The position numbers were made by a program, and so were the translations under genes. From Rhizocola hellebori (GTDB lineage: Bacteria; Actinomycetota; Actinomycetes; Mycobacteriales; Micromonosporaceae), in assembly GCF_016862955.1 (NCBI RefSeq), contig NZ_BONY01000011.1, positions 1 to 64,000 of the forward strand: DNA of 64,000 nucleotides, given 5' to 3'. Positions within the stretch are counted from its first letter, which is position 1. Each line of letters begins with the position of its first letter. Under the pieces are notes generated by a model. It had not been told where the DNA came from. It made no database searches and saw only the letters and a list, made by a program, of their open reading frames with translations. This document shows positions 26,349 through 36,211 of this stretch, in pieces.

Positions 26349-26733
26349 GCTGGCCTGGCTTGTCGACGACCTGGTGGCCCGGGTGCCCGAAGCCGATGTG
26401 GCGGTGCTGCTTTCCGCCGACGGGTTGCCCATGGCCGCGACGGCCGGACACGACCGCGACGAGGCCGAGCACATGTCGGCGGTGGCGGCCAGCCTGTTCG
26501 GGCTGGCCCGCGGCGCGGGCCGGCGCTTCGGCAAAGGCAAGGTGCGCCAGGCGGTGGTGGAGATGGAGACCGGTTTCCTGTTCGTCACCGCCGCAGGCAA
26601 TGGGGCCTGCCTGGCGGTGCTGGCCGGCGAGAGCACCGACGCCGGGCTGATGGCCTACGAGATGGCCATGCTGGTGGCCCGCGCCGGCCAGCACCTGGGC
26701 GCCGCCGCACGGGTGAGCACCGCGGCCCAGTGA
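26326..26733 (+). CDS. cvnB: Conservon roadblock/LC7 protein CvnB
   Basis: At 135 residues, a single roadblock/LC7 domain (ELAWLVDDLVARVPEADVAV, LLSADGLPMAATAG, MAYEMAMLVARAGQHLG). Roadblock proteins act as regulators or scaffolds of small GTPases such as CvnD. ATG 26326 has a GGAAGGAAGG ribosome site inside cvnA. Confidence 0.93.
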   Translation: MKTQAITELAWLVDDLVARVPEADVAVLLSADGLPMAATAGHDRDEAEHMSAVAASLFGLARGAGRRFGKGKVRQAVVEMETGFLFVTAAGNGACLAVLAGESTDAGLMAYEMAMLVARAGQHLGAAARVSTAAQ

Positions 26734-27122
26734 GCATGGACAGCATCCGCGCACACGCCGAGCCGACCTGGCTGGACGCCGACGCCGGGCCGCTGGTGCG
26801 GCCCTACGCGCTGACCGCCGGGCGGACCAGACCCGTACGCGGCGACCTCGACCTGATCACGGTCCTGGTCGCGGTGCGCCCACCGTCCATTCTCGACGGT
26901 GGCCTCGGCTCGGAATGCGCCCAGATCATCGCCCTGTGCCAGCAGCCGCAATCGGTCGCGGAAATCGCGGCGCATCTCACCCTGCCCACCCGCATCGTGC
27001 GGGTGCTGCTATCCGATCTGCTCGACCGGACACTGCTGCGGCGCAACAACCCTTTGCGCGCCACGCAGCTGCCCACCGAGGAAACCTTCCGGGCGGTGCT
27101 CAATGGACTACGGTCCCTGTGA
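26730..27122 (+). CDS. cvnC: Conservon DUF742 protein CvnC
   Basis: At 130 residues with the DUF742 pattern: WLDADAGPLVRPYALTAGRT, a winged-helix-like core (QQPQSVAEIAAHLTLPTRIV, VLLSDLLDRTLL) and the conserved end LNGLRSL. Its GTG start overlaps the cvnB stop (GTGA) and its 3' end overlaps cvnD by 20 bases, so the four genes are translationally linked. Confidence 0.93.
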   Translation: MSMDSIRAHAEPTWLDADAGPLVRPYALTAGRTRPVRGDLDLITVLVAVRPPSILDGGLGSECAQIIALCQQPQSVAEIAAHLTLPTRIVRVLLSDLLDRTLLRRNNPLRATQLPTEETFRAVLNGLRSL

Positions 27123-27675
27123 CGAACTTCCCTCGTCGTACAAAATCCTGGTCGCCGGCGGCTTCGGGGTCGGCAAGACGACCCTGGTCTCCTCCATCAG
27201 CGAGATCCGCCCGCTGATCACCGAGGAGATCCTCACCGGCGCCAGCATCGGCGTGGACAACACCCAAGGCGTGGAGGCCAAAAACACCACCACGGTGGCG
27301 CTGGACTTCGGCCGCATCACCATCGACGAACAGCTGGTGCTCTACCTTTTCGGCACCCCCGGCCAGCAGCGGTTCCTTTTCGTCTGGGACGAGCTGGCCT
27401 ACGGCGCGATCGGCGCCATCATCGTGGCCGACACCCGCCGGCTGGCCGAAAGTTTCGCCTCCATCGACTACTTCGAGCAGCGCGGCACCCCGTTCCTGGT
27501 GGCAGTCAACTGTTTCGAAGGCGCCCGCCGCTACGACTGCGACGAAATCAAGCAGGCCCTCAACCTCGACCCCGCCATCCCGGTGTGCCAGTTCGACGCC
27601 CGCTCCCGCGCCTCGGTCAAATCGGTGCTCATCGGCCTGGTACAGCATCTGATGGCACGCGCAGAGGAAAACTGA
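27103..27675 (+). CDS. cvnD: Conservon GTPase CvnD
   Basis: At 190 residues, a Ras-like ATP/GTP-binding protein: P-loop GGFGVGKTTLV, switch II region LFGTPGQQRFLFVW, and the guanine-specificity-like NCFEGAR. In conservons CvnD is the GTPase acting with the CvnA-C complex. Its 3' end overlaps the convergent histidine kinase gene by 47 bases. Confidence 0.93.
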   Translation: MDYGPCDELPSSYKILVAGGFGVGKTTLVSSISEIRPLITEEILTGASIGVDNTQGVEAKNTTTVALDFGRITIDEQLVLYLFGTPGQQRFLFVWDELAYGAIGAIIVADTRRLAESFASIDYFEQRGTPFLVAVNCFEGARRYDCDEIKQALNLDPAIPVCQFDARSRASVKSVLIGLVQHLMARAEEN

Positions 27676-28732
27676 CCTCGATGTCCAGCCCGCCCTGCGG
27701 GCGGGCCCGCGCGGTCACGGTGGCGTCGTGGGCGCCGGCGATGGCCTGCACAATGGCCAAACCCAGCCCATGCCCGTCGCCGGGCCGGGCCCGGCGGGTG
27801 TCGAGGCGCTGGAACGGCTGGAAAAGCTCATGCACCCGTTCCGGCGGGATCACCGCACCGGTGTTGCTCACCCACAGGTGGGCCCGCCCCGCCACCGTCG
27901 CCGTGCGGACTTCGACGTGGCCGCCGGAAACGTTGTGGCGCAAGGCGTTGGCGACAAGGTTGGCGACCAGGCTCTCGGCCAGGCTCACCTCACCGGCCGC
28001 CGGGGCGGCGGCCAGGTCGCTGCGCAGGTCTATACCGCGGCGGCGGGCCTGCCCGGCGCGGGCCGCGACCGCATCGGCGGCCAGATCGGCCAGGTCGAAC
28101 GGCTCCCGCCGGTCGATTCCCTGCTCGCTGCTGGCCAACGTCAGCAGCGAGTCGATGAGCCGCTCCTGCGCCGCCCCCAACGCCAGCACCTCCAACCCGG
28201 CCGCGCGCAACGATTCGGTGCTGGCCTGCGGATCGGCCATCGCCACCTGAAGCACGGTGCGCTGCGCCGTCAGCGGCGTGCGCAACTCGTGGGAGGCGTT
28301 GGCCACAAAGTGGCGCTGCGAGGCGAAAGCCGCCTCCAGCCGGGCGAACAGGCTGTCGAGGGTGGCGCCCAGCTCGCTGAACTCGTTGCGGCCACCCAAA
28401 CCCAGCCGCCGGTGAAGGTTGGTCGCGGAAATGTCGCGGGCCGTGGCGGTGATGGTGCGCAACGGTTTGAGGAACCTGCCCGCCACCAGCCACCCCAGCA
28501 CCACCGACACCACCACCATCACCGCCAGAGCGGCCGCCGACACCGTCACCAGCTGCGAGAAATGCTCCTCCTGCGGGGCGCGGCCGGGGCCCGGCCCCGG
28601 CAGCTGCGGGTAGGCCGGCTCGGTCTGGCTGCTCTGCAACAACGGCACCGAAAGCAGCGCCGTACCGGAAAGGAAGAACGGCACCGCGTAAAGCAACGTC
28701 AGCTGCGCGCGCAAACCCAGCCGGGCCATCAC
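27629..28732 (-). CDS. Sensor histidine kinase
   Basis: At 367 residues: two transmembrane helices flanking a short Pro/Gly-rich outer loop (about 40-60), HAMP, HisKA with the phospho-acceptor in NASHELRTPLT, and HATPase with NLVANALRH, VSNTGAVIPPE and GDGHGLGLAIV. Its start overlaps the response regulator stop by 4 bases (ATGA), so both are one operon. The divergent ABC exporter at 29491 is the probable target. Confidence 0.93.
   Translation of the reverse strand: MMARLGLRAQLTLLYAVPFFLSGTALLSVPLLQSSQTEPAYPQLPGPGPGRAPQEEHFSQLVTVSAAALAVMVVVSVVLGWLVAGRFLKPLRTITATARDISATNLHRRLGLGGRNEFSELGATLDSLFARLEAAFASQRHFVANASHELRTPLTAQRTVLQVAMADPQASTESLRAAGLEVLALGAAQERLIDSLLTLASSEQGIDRREPFDLADLAADAVAARAGQARRRGIDLRSDLAAAPAAGEVSLAESLVANLVANALRHNVSGGHVEVRTATVAGRAHLWVSNTGAVIPPERVHELFQPFQRLDTRRARPGDGHGLGLAIVQAIAGAHDATVTARARPQGGLDIEVSFPLRVPSDAVPGR
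27688..27706. terminator. Terminator-like hairpin after the conservon
   Basis: GCCCGCCC-tgc-GGGCGGGC, an 8-bp GC stem beginning 12 bases after the cvnD stop. It lies inside the 3' coding end of the convergent kinase gene. No T-run. Confidence 0.45.
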
Positions 28733-29391
28733 GGCTGGCCGATCCGGTAGCCGCCCTCACGCACCGTGTGGATCAGCGGCGGCTCGCCGAGCTTGGCCCG
28801 CAGCCGCCTCATCGTCGTCTTGACCGTCGTGGTGAACGGATCGGCCTGCGCATCCCACACCTGCTCCAGCAACTCCTCGGCCGACACCAGCCGCCCCTGC
28901 GCACCCAGCAGACACTCCAGCACCGCGAACTCCTTGGGGGACAACTCCAGACGCAGGCCGCCGCGCGACGCGACACGGCGCGCCGAGTCCAGGCTCACAT
29001 CGGCGTAGCGCAACACCGGCGGCACCGCCGCGGCGCTGCGCCGCCCCAGCGCCCGGATCCGCGCCACCAACTCGGCGAAGTCGAACGGCTTGGGCAGATA
29101 GTCATCCGCGCCCAGACCCAGACCGTCGACACGCTCCCGCACAGTGCTGGCCGCGGTCAACATCAGCACCCGGCTGGCCGAATGGCCGGCCACGATCCGG
29201 CGGCACACCTCATCGCCGGAGACCCCGGGCAGATCCCGGTCGAGCACCACCACGTCGTAACGGGTGTGCGCCAGATGCTGCAACGCCTCATCGCCGTCGC
29301 CGACCACGTCCACGGCCATGCCTTCGCGGCGCAAACCCGTCCCGATGGTCCGCGCCAAAATCTCGAAGTCCTCCACCACCAGCACCCGCAT
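28729..29391 (-). CDS. OmpR-family response regulator
   Basis: Receiver domain (MRVLVVEDFEILARTI, phospho-acceptor Asp in VVLDRDLPGVSG, Lys in YLPKPFDFAEL) and a winged-helix output domain (ELSPKEFAVLECLL, TVKTTMRRLRAKLG, IHTVREGGYRIG). I chose ATG 29391, 221 residues; an earlier in-frame ATG exists at 29403. It pairs with the kinase gene downstream. Confidence 0.94.
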   Translation of the reverse strand: MRVLVVEDFEILARTIGTGLRREGMAVDVVGDGDEALQHLAHTRYDVVVLDRDLPGVSGDEVCRRIVAGHSASRVLMLTAASTVRERVDGLGLGADDYLPKPFDFAELVARIRALGRRSAAAVPPVLRYADVSLDSARRVASRGGLRLELSPKEFAVLECLLGAQGRLVSAEELLEQVWDAQADPFTTTVKTTMRRLRAKLGEPPLIHTVREGGYRIGQP

Positions 29392-29408
29392 ACCTGCCAC
29401 CATGCCAG

Positions 29409-29466
29409 GTCACAGGTGACGGCCGGGTGTCAGCGCGGTGTGCGCCGCTGGCACCGTGCTGACACC
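29409..29466. promoter_or_regulatory. Dyads in the response regulator/ABC exporter divergent gap
   Basis: GTCAC-AG-GTGAC (29409-29420) lies near the regulator start, and GGTGTCAGC (29426-29434) pairs with GCTGACACC (29458-29466). These fill the roughly 100-base gap and are candidates for binding of the neighbouring response regulator. Confidence 0.4.
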
Positions 29467-29490
29467 GGCGCCCGCGTAGAACTCAGACCC

Positions 29491-30419
<929 letters not shown>

Positions 30420-30423
<4 letters not shown>

Positions 30424-31901
30424 GAAACCTGCTGCACGCCGAATGGACCAAGCTGCGTACCCTGCCCGGCTGGATATTCGCCATGATCGCCGCGGCGGGC
30501 GCGATGCTCGCCCTGGGCCTGCTGCCCGGGCTGCAAGGCTCATGCGGCACCCAGGGCCCACAGTCGCAATGTGTCGCCGCCGTCGGCCCCGACGGGCTGG
30601 AGGTCAGCGACAGCTTCACCTTCGTGCACCAGGCCATGACCGGCGACGGCACCATCACCGCCCGGGTCAGCCAGATGACCGGGCAGCGCCTGGGACCCGA
30701 CGGCGAACAAGACGCCATGGCCCCCTGGGCCAAAGCCGGGCTCATCGTCAAAGACGGCACCGCCGCCGGATCGGCCTACGCCGCGGTCATGGTCACCGGC
30801 GCCCACGGCGTGCGCATGCAGCACAACTACCTGTACGACAAGGCCGGGCCGGCCGGCCAGGTCACCCAAACCCAGCCGCGCTGGCTGCGCCTGACCCGCA
30901 GCGGCGACACCATCACCGGGCAATCGTCGCCCGACGGCGTCACCTGGAACACAGTCGCGACCGTGCCCCTCAAACACCTTCCACCCACCGTGCTGATCGG
31001 CATGTTCGTCACCTCGCCGCAATACGCCGAAGCCATGAACGAATCGCTGGGCGCGGTCGGGGCCAGCGGCGGGCCCACCAAAGCCACCGCCACCTTCGAC
31101 CACCTCGACCGCACCGGCCCGTGGAGCGAGCAGCGCCTGGGCGGGTCAACCAACTTCGAGGTACCAGGCGTCGGGTTCGAACCCACCGACACCGGCTTCA
31201 CCATCACCGGATCCGGCGACATCGCCCCCGCCGTGGCCGGCCCGGCCGGGGCAGGGGTCAGCATCACCGAAACCCTCGTCGGCACCTTCGCCGCCCTGAT
31301 CTTCGTCGTGGTCATCGGCGTGGGCTACATCACCGGCGAATACCGCCACGGCATGATCCGCATGACGCTGGCGGCCACCCCACGCCGCGGCCGGGTGCTG
31401 GCCGCCAAAGCCGCCGTGCTGGGCGCCACCGTGTTCACCCTCGGGCTTGCCGTCGCCGCGATCGTGGTCATCTTCGGCCAGAAAGTGTTGCGCGGCAACG
31501 GGGTCTACGTGCTGCCCGCCACCGGCGCCACCCAGCTGCGGGTCATCGCCGGCACCGCCGCCCTGCTGTCGGTGGCTTCGGTGCTGGCGCTGGGCTGGGG
31601 CGCCCTGCTGCGGCGCAGCGCCACCGCGGTCACCGCCGCCGTGCTCACCATCGTGCTGCCCTACCTGCTGGCCATGACCGTGCTGCCCGCCGGTGCGGCG
31701 CAATGGCTGCTGCGCATCAGCCCCGCCGCCGCCTTCGCCCTGCAACAGAGCACACCGCAGTACTACCAGGTAGCCAACCTTTACCTGCCCAACAGCGGCT
31801 ACTACCCGCTGCCGGGCTGGGCCGGCCTGGCCGTGCTGGCCGCCTGGACCGCCGCCGTGCTCGGCCTTGCCGCCCACCGGCTGCACCGGAGAGACGCATG
31901 A
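30420..31901 (+). CDS. ABC-2 permease with a large extracytoplasmic jelly-roll domain
   Basis: At 493 residues. After TM1 (WIFAMIAAAGAMLALGLL) comes a domain of about 200 residues resembling the DUF1349/LamG-type concanavalin fold (DGTITARVSQMTG, WAKAGLIVKDG, PRWLRLTRSGDTITG), then five more helices of the ABC-2 permease. The outside domain may sense or bind the exported compound or cell-wall sugar. It is coupled to the ATPase upstream and to the next permease by ATGA overlaps. Confidence 0.88.
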
Positions 31902-32644
31902 GACAGCTGCACGCGGAGTGGACCAAACTGCGCACCTCGCCCGGCACCAAATGGCTGCTGGCCGGCATCATCGCCGCCACGGTGGCGCTCAGCGCGCTGG
32001 CCTGCGCCGCCATCGTGTGCCGCGCCTCCGACTGCGGCCAGGACCCGGTCAAGCTCAGCCTCACCGGCACCCTGCTCGGCCAGGCGGTGGTGGCCATCCT
32101 GGCCGTGCTGGCCGTCGGCGGCGAATACAGCACCGGCCTGGCCCGGGTCACCTACACCGCCATGCCAAGAAGGCTGGGTGTGCTGGCCGCCAAGGCAGCA
32201 GTGGTCACCGCGGCGGTCGTCGCCGCCGCCGCGGTGGCCGTGCCGATCAGCATGCTGGCCGGGCACGCCCTGCTGCCCGCCCAAAGTTTCACCCCACCGG
32301 CGTCGGCGGTGCTGCGCGCCGGGGCCGGCACAGTGCTCTACCTGGGCCTGATCGCCCTGCTCAGCCTGGGCCTGGCCACCGCCATGCGCAGCTCCGCCGC
32401 AGCCATCGGCACCGTGCTCGGGCTGCTGTTCGTCATCCCCATCCTCACCCAGGCCGTCTCCGACCCGGCCTGGCAACGCCACCTGGAACAGAGCGCCCCG
32501 ATGAGCGCCGGGCTGGCCATCCAGGCCACCCGCGACCTGCAAGACTTGCCGCTGAGCCCGTGGGCCGGGCTCGGGGTGCTGGCCCTGTGGGCGGCCGGCG
32601 CGCTGGGCCTGGGCGCGTGGACGCTACTGGGCCGCGACGTCTGA
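31898..32644 (+). CDS. ABC-2 permease subunit
   Basis: At 248 residues with six helices, beginning RQLHAEWTKLRTSPGTKWLL, the same HAEWTKLRT start as the previous permease. It lacks the outside domain. It forms, with 29491 and 30420, an exporter of unknown substrate. Its end overlaps the convergent GNAT gene by 21 bases. Confidence 0.9.
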   Translation: MRQLHAEWTKLRTSPGTKWLLAGIIAATVALSALACAAIVCRASDCGQDPVKLSLTGTLLGQAVVAILAVLAVGGEYSTGLARVTYTAMPRRLGVLAAKAAVVTAAVVAAAAVAVPISMLAGHALLPAQSFTPPASAVLRAGAGTVLYLGLIALLSLGLATAMRSSAAAIGTVLGLLFVIPILTQAVSDPAWQRHLEQSAPMSAGLAIQATRDLQDLPLSPWAGLGVLALWAAGALGLGAWTLLGRDV

Positions 32645-33112
32645 GCCGGCCAGCGCCCGCAGCGCCGCGCCGGACACCCGCCACACCGCCCACTCGTCCT
32701 GCTCCACCGCACCGATCGAACGATAGAAGTCAATGGTGGGGGTGTTCCACTTGAGCACCCACCACTGCACCCCGAAATAGCCGCGCCGCACCGCGATGTC
32801 GGCCAGGGCCGCCAGCAGAGCCTTGCCGTGACCCTCGCCGCGGGCGGCCGGGCGCACATACAGATCCTCCAGATAGATGCCGTGCACACCCAGCCAGGTG
32901 GAAAAGTTGAGGAACCACACCGCGAAACCGACCGGCTCACCGGCGTCGGTGCAGGCCATGTGGGCGTAGACGGCGGGCTGCGGGCCGAACAGGGCCTCGC
33001 GCATCTGCTCGGCCGTCACGATCGCCCTGTCCGCCGACCTTTCGTAGTCGGCGAGCTCCCGGATGAATTCGACGATGATCGGAACATCGTTTGGGGTAGC
33101 TGGTCGGATCAC
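32624..33112 (-). CDS. GNAT-family N-acetyltransferase
   Basis: At 162 residues from GTG 33112 (IRPATPNDVPIIVEFIREL). Acetyl-CoA loop VRPAARGEGHGKALLAALAD and C-terminal WNTPTIDFYRSIGA are typical of diamine/polyamine-type GNATs (SSAT-like). An earlier ATG at 33136 would overlap the divergent gene start at 33131, so the GTG is preferred. Confidence 0.88.
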   Translation of the reverse strand: MIRPATPNDVPIIVEFIRELADYERSADRAIVTAEQMREALFGPQPAVYAHMACTDAGEPVGFAVWFLNFSTWLGVHGIYLEDLYVRPAARGEGHGKALLAALADIAVRRGYFGVQWWVLKWNTPTIDFYRSIGAVEQDEWAVWRVSGAALRALAGSDVAAQ

Positions 33113-33130
33113 ACGGGTTATTGTCCACGC

Positions 33131-34084
33131 ATGCATCCGCTCGTCGCCGCCACACCCACGCCGGTGCACCCGCTTCCCCGCCTGGCCAAGGCGTTAGGCC
33201 TGGAACCCGAACAGCTGTGGGTCAAACGCGAAGACCTCACCGGCCTGGCCGGAGGCGGCAACAAAGCCCGCAAACTTCAGCACTTCATGTCCGAAGCCCT
33301 TTCCGGGGGGTACCGGGTGCTGGTCACCGGAGGCGGCCCGCAAAGCAACCACGCCCGGATGACCGCCGCCGCGGCCGCCATGAACGGGCTGGGCTGCGTG
33401 CTGGTGCTGCGCCGCCCCGAAACCGAAGACCTGTCCGGAAACCTGCTGCTGGACAGGATGCTCGGCGCGCAGATCCACTGGGTCGACCCGATCCCCTTCG
33501 CCGCGCTCAACCAGTCCATTGTGGACATAGCCGGGGCGCACACGCAGAAGGCCTACCCGATCCCGATCGGCGGCTCGTCGCTGCCCGGCGCCATCGCCTA
33601 CGCCCAGGTCGCCCAGGAACTGAGCACCCAGCTCACCTTCGACCTGGTGGTGGTCGCCAACGGATCCGGCGGCACCCAGGCCGGGCTGGCCGCCGGGCTG
33701 GGCGACCACGCCCGCGTCGCCGGAGTCAACGTCGGCGCGCAGGACGGCATCGACGCCTTCGTCACCGACCTGGCCGCACAAGCCGCAGCCGCACTCGGCC
33801 TGCCCACCCCCAACGGCGCCGCGCAGATCGATCACGGCCGCATCGGGCTGGCCTACGGCGTACCCACCAAAGAATGTGAAGAAGCCTTGCTGCTCGTGGC
33901 CCGCACCGAAGGGCTGCTGCTCGACCCGGTCTACACCGGCAAAGCGATGGCCGGGCTGATCGCGTGGGCCCGCCACGGACGCCTCGACGGCAAACGCGTC
34001 GTCTTCGTGCACACCGGCGGCCTGCCCGGGCTGCTCTCGACGCGATACACCCAGTGGATGGGCGCGGCGCTAGTAGATTCGTGA
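33131..34084 (+). CDS. PLP-dependent D-cysteine desulfhydrase/ACC deaminase family protein
   Basis: Fold-II PLP enzyme of 317 residues. The PLP lysine is in GGGNKARKLQHF; GGGPQSNHARMTAA and ANGSGGTQAGLAAGL bind substrate and phosphate. The family includes ACC deaminase, D-cysteine desulfhydrase and L-cysteate sulfo-lyase, and the true substrate cannot be told from these motifs. Only 18 bases separate its start from the divergent GNAT start. Followed one base later by the MOSC gene. Confidence 0.88.
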   Translation: MHPLVAATPTPVHPLPRLAKALGLEPEQLWVKREDLTGLAGGGNKARKLQHFMSEALSGGYRVLVTGGGPQSNHARMTAAAAAMNGLGCVLVLRRPETEDLSGNLLLDRMLGAQIHWVDPIPFAALNQSIVDIAGAHTQKAYPIPIGGSSLPGAIAYAQVAQELSTQLTFDLVVVANGSGGTQAGLAAGLGDHARVAGVNVGAQDGIDAFVTDLAAQAAAALGLPTPNGAAQIDHGRIGLAYGVPTKECEEALLLVARTEGLLLDPVYTGKAMAGLIAWARHGRLDGKRVVFVHTGGLPGLLSTRYTQWMGAALVDS

Positions 34085-34085
34085 A

Positions 34086-34745
34086 ATGGGCCGCATTCTT
34101 TCGGTGAACCTGGCCGTCCCCGAGCAGAGCACCGCCAAATCCGTCGGCATCACCGGCATCAACAAAATGCCCGCCACCGGCCGGGTGCCGGTGCGCGCCC
34201 CCGGCCCGCAAACCACCGGGCTAGGCAGCGGCCTGGTCGGCGACCAGGTCTTCGACATCGCCCACCACGGCGGCGACGACCAGGCCGTCTACGCCTACGC
34301 CCGGGAAGACTACGACTGGTGGCAAACCGAGCTGGGCCGGCCGCTGCGCAGCGGGCTGTTCGGCGACAACCTCACCACCACCGGCGTGGACGTCAACGGC
34401 GCCCTCGTCGGCGAGCAGTGGCGCATCGGCGCGGACCTGGTGCTGCAGACCACCTACGCCCGCATCCCCTGCGCCACCTTCCAAGCCAAGATGGGCGAAA
34501 AACAGTGGGTCAAACGTTTCACCCACCGGCTGCGCCCAGGCACCTATCTGAAAGTGGTGCACCCCGGCGACGTCGGGCAAGGCGACGAGGTCACCATCGA
34601 ACACCGGCCCCCGCACGACATCACCATCGCCGAAATGTTCCGGCTATGGATGCTCGAGCCGCAGTCGCTGCCGCGCCTGCTCGACGTCGACGGCCTGTCA
34701 CCCGACCTCAAAGACGACATCCGGCAACGCCTAGCCCGCCAATAG
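34086..34745 (+). CDS. MOSC-domain protein, YiiM type
   Basis: At 219 residues with the MOSC core (VFDIAHHGGDDQAVYAYARE, LRSGLFGDNLTTTG, VGEQWRIG) and the molybdenum-cofactor-binding Cys in TYARIPCATFQ. The C-terminal extension resembles YiiM, which reduces N-hydroxylated base analogues such as 6-hydroxylaminopurine. It directly follows the PLP enzyme gene and overlaps the convergent phzF-like gene by 15 bases. Confidence 0.88.
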   Translation: MGRILSVNLAVPEQSTAKSVGITGINKMPATGRVPVRAPGPQTTGLGSGLVGDQVFDIAHHGGDDQAVYAYAREDYDWWQTELGRPLRSGLFGDNLTTTGVDVNGALVGEQWRIGADLVLQTTYARIPCATFQAKMGEKQWVKRFTHRLRPGTYLKVVHPGDVGQGDEVTIEHRPPHDITIAEMFRLWMLEPQSLPRLLDVDGLSPDLKDDIRQRLARQ

Positions 34746-35546
34746 CTGCCCGTCGAGCACCGTAACCGCCCGCCCGGTCAGCTCCACCCGCTCACCGAGC
34801 ACCCGGGTGTGCACCAGACCTGTACGCGCCGAAGCCTGCAAACCGGTCAGCGACGCCGACCCCAGCCGGGCCGACCACAACGGCGCCAAAGCCGTGTGCG
34901 CGCTGCCCGTCACCGGATCCTCCGCGATGCCCACCCTCGGGCCGAAAAACCTTGACACGTAATGGTATTGCCCACCAGCCTGGGCGGCGCGCGCGGTGAC
35001 GATCACCCCGCGAACCTCCACCTTGGACAAAGCGCTCTGGTCGGGGTCCAGGTCGCGCACAGCCTGCTCACCTTCCAGCTCCACCAGCAGATCACCCAGC
35101 TCGCCGGTCGTGTACACGGCCACCGGCACCGCCCCCAGCGCAGCCCCCAGACCGGCCGGCACCGGCGCCGGAACCGGGGGATTGGCCGGGAAATCCAAAG
35201 TGATCGTGCCGTCGGCGCTCAGATGAGCCGCCAGCACCCCGCTTCGGGTCGCGAACCGCACCGACCCCGACACCACCGCCGACTCACGCATCGCATGCGC
35301 GGTGGCCAACGTCGCATGCCCACACAGATCCACCTCGGTGACCGGGGTGAACCAGCGCAACGCCCAATCGGCCGTGGCGTCCTGGGTCAGGCGATGGGCG
35401 AACGCGGTCTCCGACAGGTTCATCTCCGCCGCCACCGCCTGCATCCACTCCACCGCCGGCCAGTCGTCGCGCTCCAGCAGACACACCCCGGCCGGGTTGC
35501 CGGTGAACGGCTCATGGGCGAATGCGTCGACGATGCGGATCCTCAC
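34731..35546 (-). CDS. PhzF-family isomerase/epimerase-like protein
   Basis: At 271 residues with the PhzF hallmarks: RIRIVDAFAHEPFTGNPAGV, the catalytic Glu region MNLSETAFAH, RWFTPVTEVDLCGHATLATA and GIAEDPVTGSAHTALAPLW. Apart from phenazine synthesis most members have no assigned reaction. GTG 35546 overlaps the stop of the HAD gene (GTGA), so both form an operon. Confidence 0.9.
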   Translation of the reverse strand: MRIRIVDAFAHEPFTGNPAGVCLLERDDWPAVEWMQAVAAEMNLSETAFAHRLTQDATADWALRWFTPVTEVDLCGHATLATAHAMRESAVVSGSVRFATRSGVLAAHLSADGTITLDFPANPPVPAPVPAGLGAALGAVPVAVYTTGELGDLLVELEGEQAVRDLDPDQSALSKVEVRGVIVTARAAQAGGQYHYVSRFFGPRVGIAEDPVTGSAHTALAPLWSARLGSASLTGLQASARTGLVHTRVLGERVELTGRAVTVLDGQLLAG

Positions 35547-36193
35547 AGCGTTGCCACCCCTTCCACCACTTCGAACAGGTCGTCGACGATCAGATCGGCA
35601 CTGCGCGCCTGCGGCCGCTGCGCATGCAGAAAACCCCACGGCCCGCGCCGCAGCAACGCCGTGCGCAAGCCCGAGCGGGCCGCGGCGAGCACATCGTTGT
35701 CCAGCCGATCGCCGACATAAAGAATATGGCGGGCCGCCACCCCCGCCACCTGTGCCACGTGTGCGTAGAACGCCGGATCGGGTTTCTCCACACCCCACTG
35801 CGCGCTGGTGTAAATCGCATCGACCGGCAGCGCCATCGCCTCCAGCGCCGCCTTGGCCTGCACCGGCTGGTTTCCGGCCACCACCACCCCAAGCCCCAGA
35901 CCGCGCAACGCGGCAAGGGCCGGGCGCACATCGGGGTAAAGGTCGTCGGCGTCGAAATTCTCCCGCAACCCCAGCGGATCCTCCGCCGCCCACCGGCGCG
36001 ACTCCTCCTCGAGGTCCAGGCCCGGACGCACCAGCGCGAACGCGTCGGCGTAGGACCTGTCCAGGGCGGCCATCCCGCCCAGCACCCCCAGCAGCGTCAG
36101 CCGTGGCACACCAAGGCGATCGGCCCACCGCGACCAGATGCGGGTCTCATCGATCAGGGTCTCACCCACGTCGAACACCACAGCCTTGATCAC
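35543..36193 (-). CDS. HAD-superfamily hydrolase
   Basis: At 216 residues, with motif I KAVVFDVGETLIDE, motif II around VVVAGNQP and motif IV YVGDRLDNDVLAA; the cap is helical. Motif I has DVGET in place of DxDGT, which still supplies the nucleophile Asp and a second acidic-turn Gly but not the usual second Asp, so activity is uncertain. Upstream partner of the phzF-like gene. Confidence 0.85.
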   Translation of the reverse strand: MIKAVVFDVGETLIDETRIWSRWADRLGVPRLTLLGVLGGMAALDRSYADAFALVRPGLDLEEESRRWAAEDPLGLRENFDADDLYPDVRPALAALRGLGLGVVVAGNQPVQAKAALEAMALPVDAIYTSAQWGVEKPDPAFYAHVAQVAGVAARHILYVGDRLDNDVLAAARSGLRTALLRRGPWGFLHAQRPQARSADLIVDDLFEVVEGVATL

Positions 36194-36211
36194 CGTGCCA
36201 GGATAGGCGAC

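Noticed and set aside
24000-27000. dif or XerCD site at the composition switch
   Set aside because: No AT-rich 28-base site with the expected symmetry was seen; the terminus idea rests only on skew.
30443-31897. Plus-strand frame overlapping the first ABC-2 permease in another phase
   Set aside because: Only the part from ATG 31898 is protein-like (second permease).
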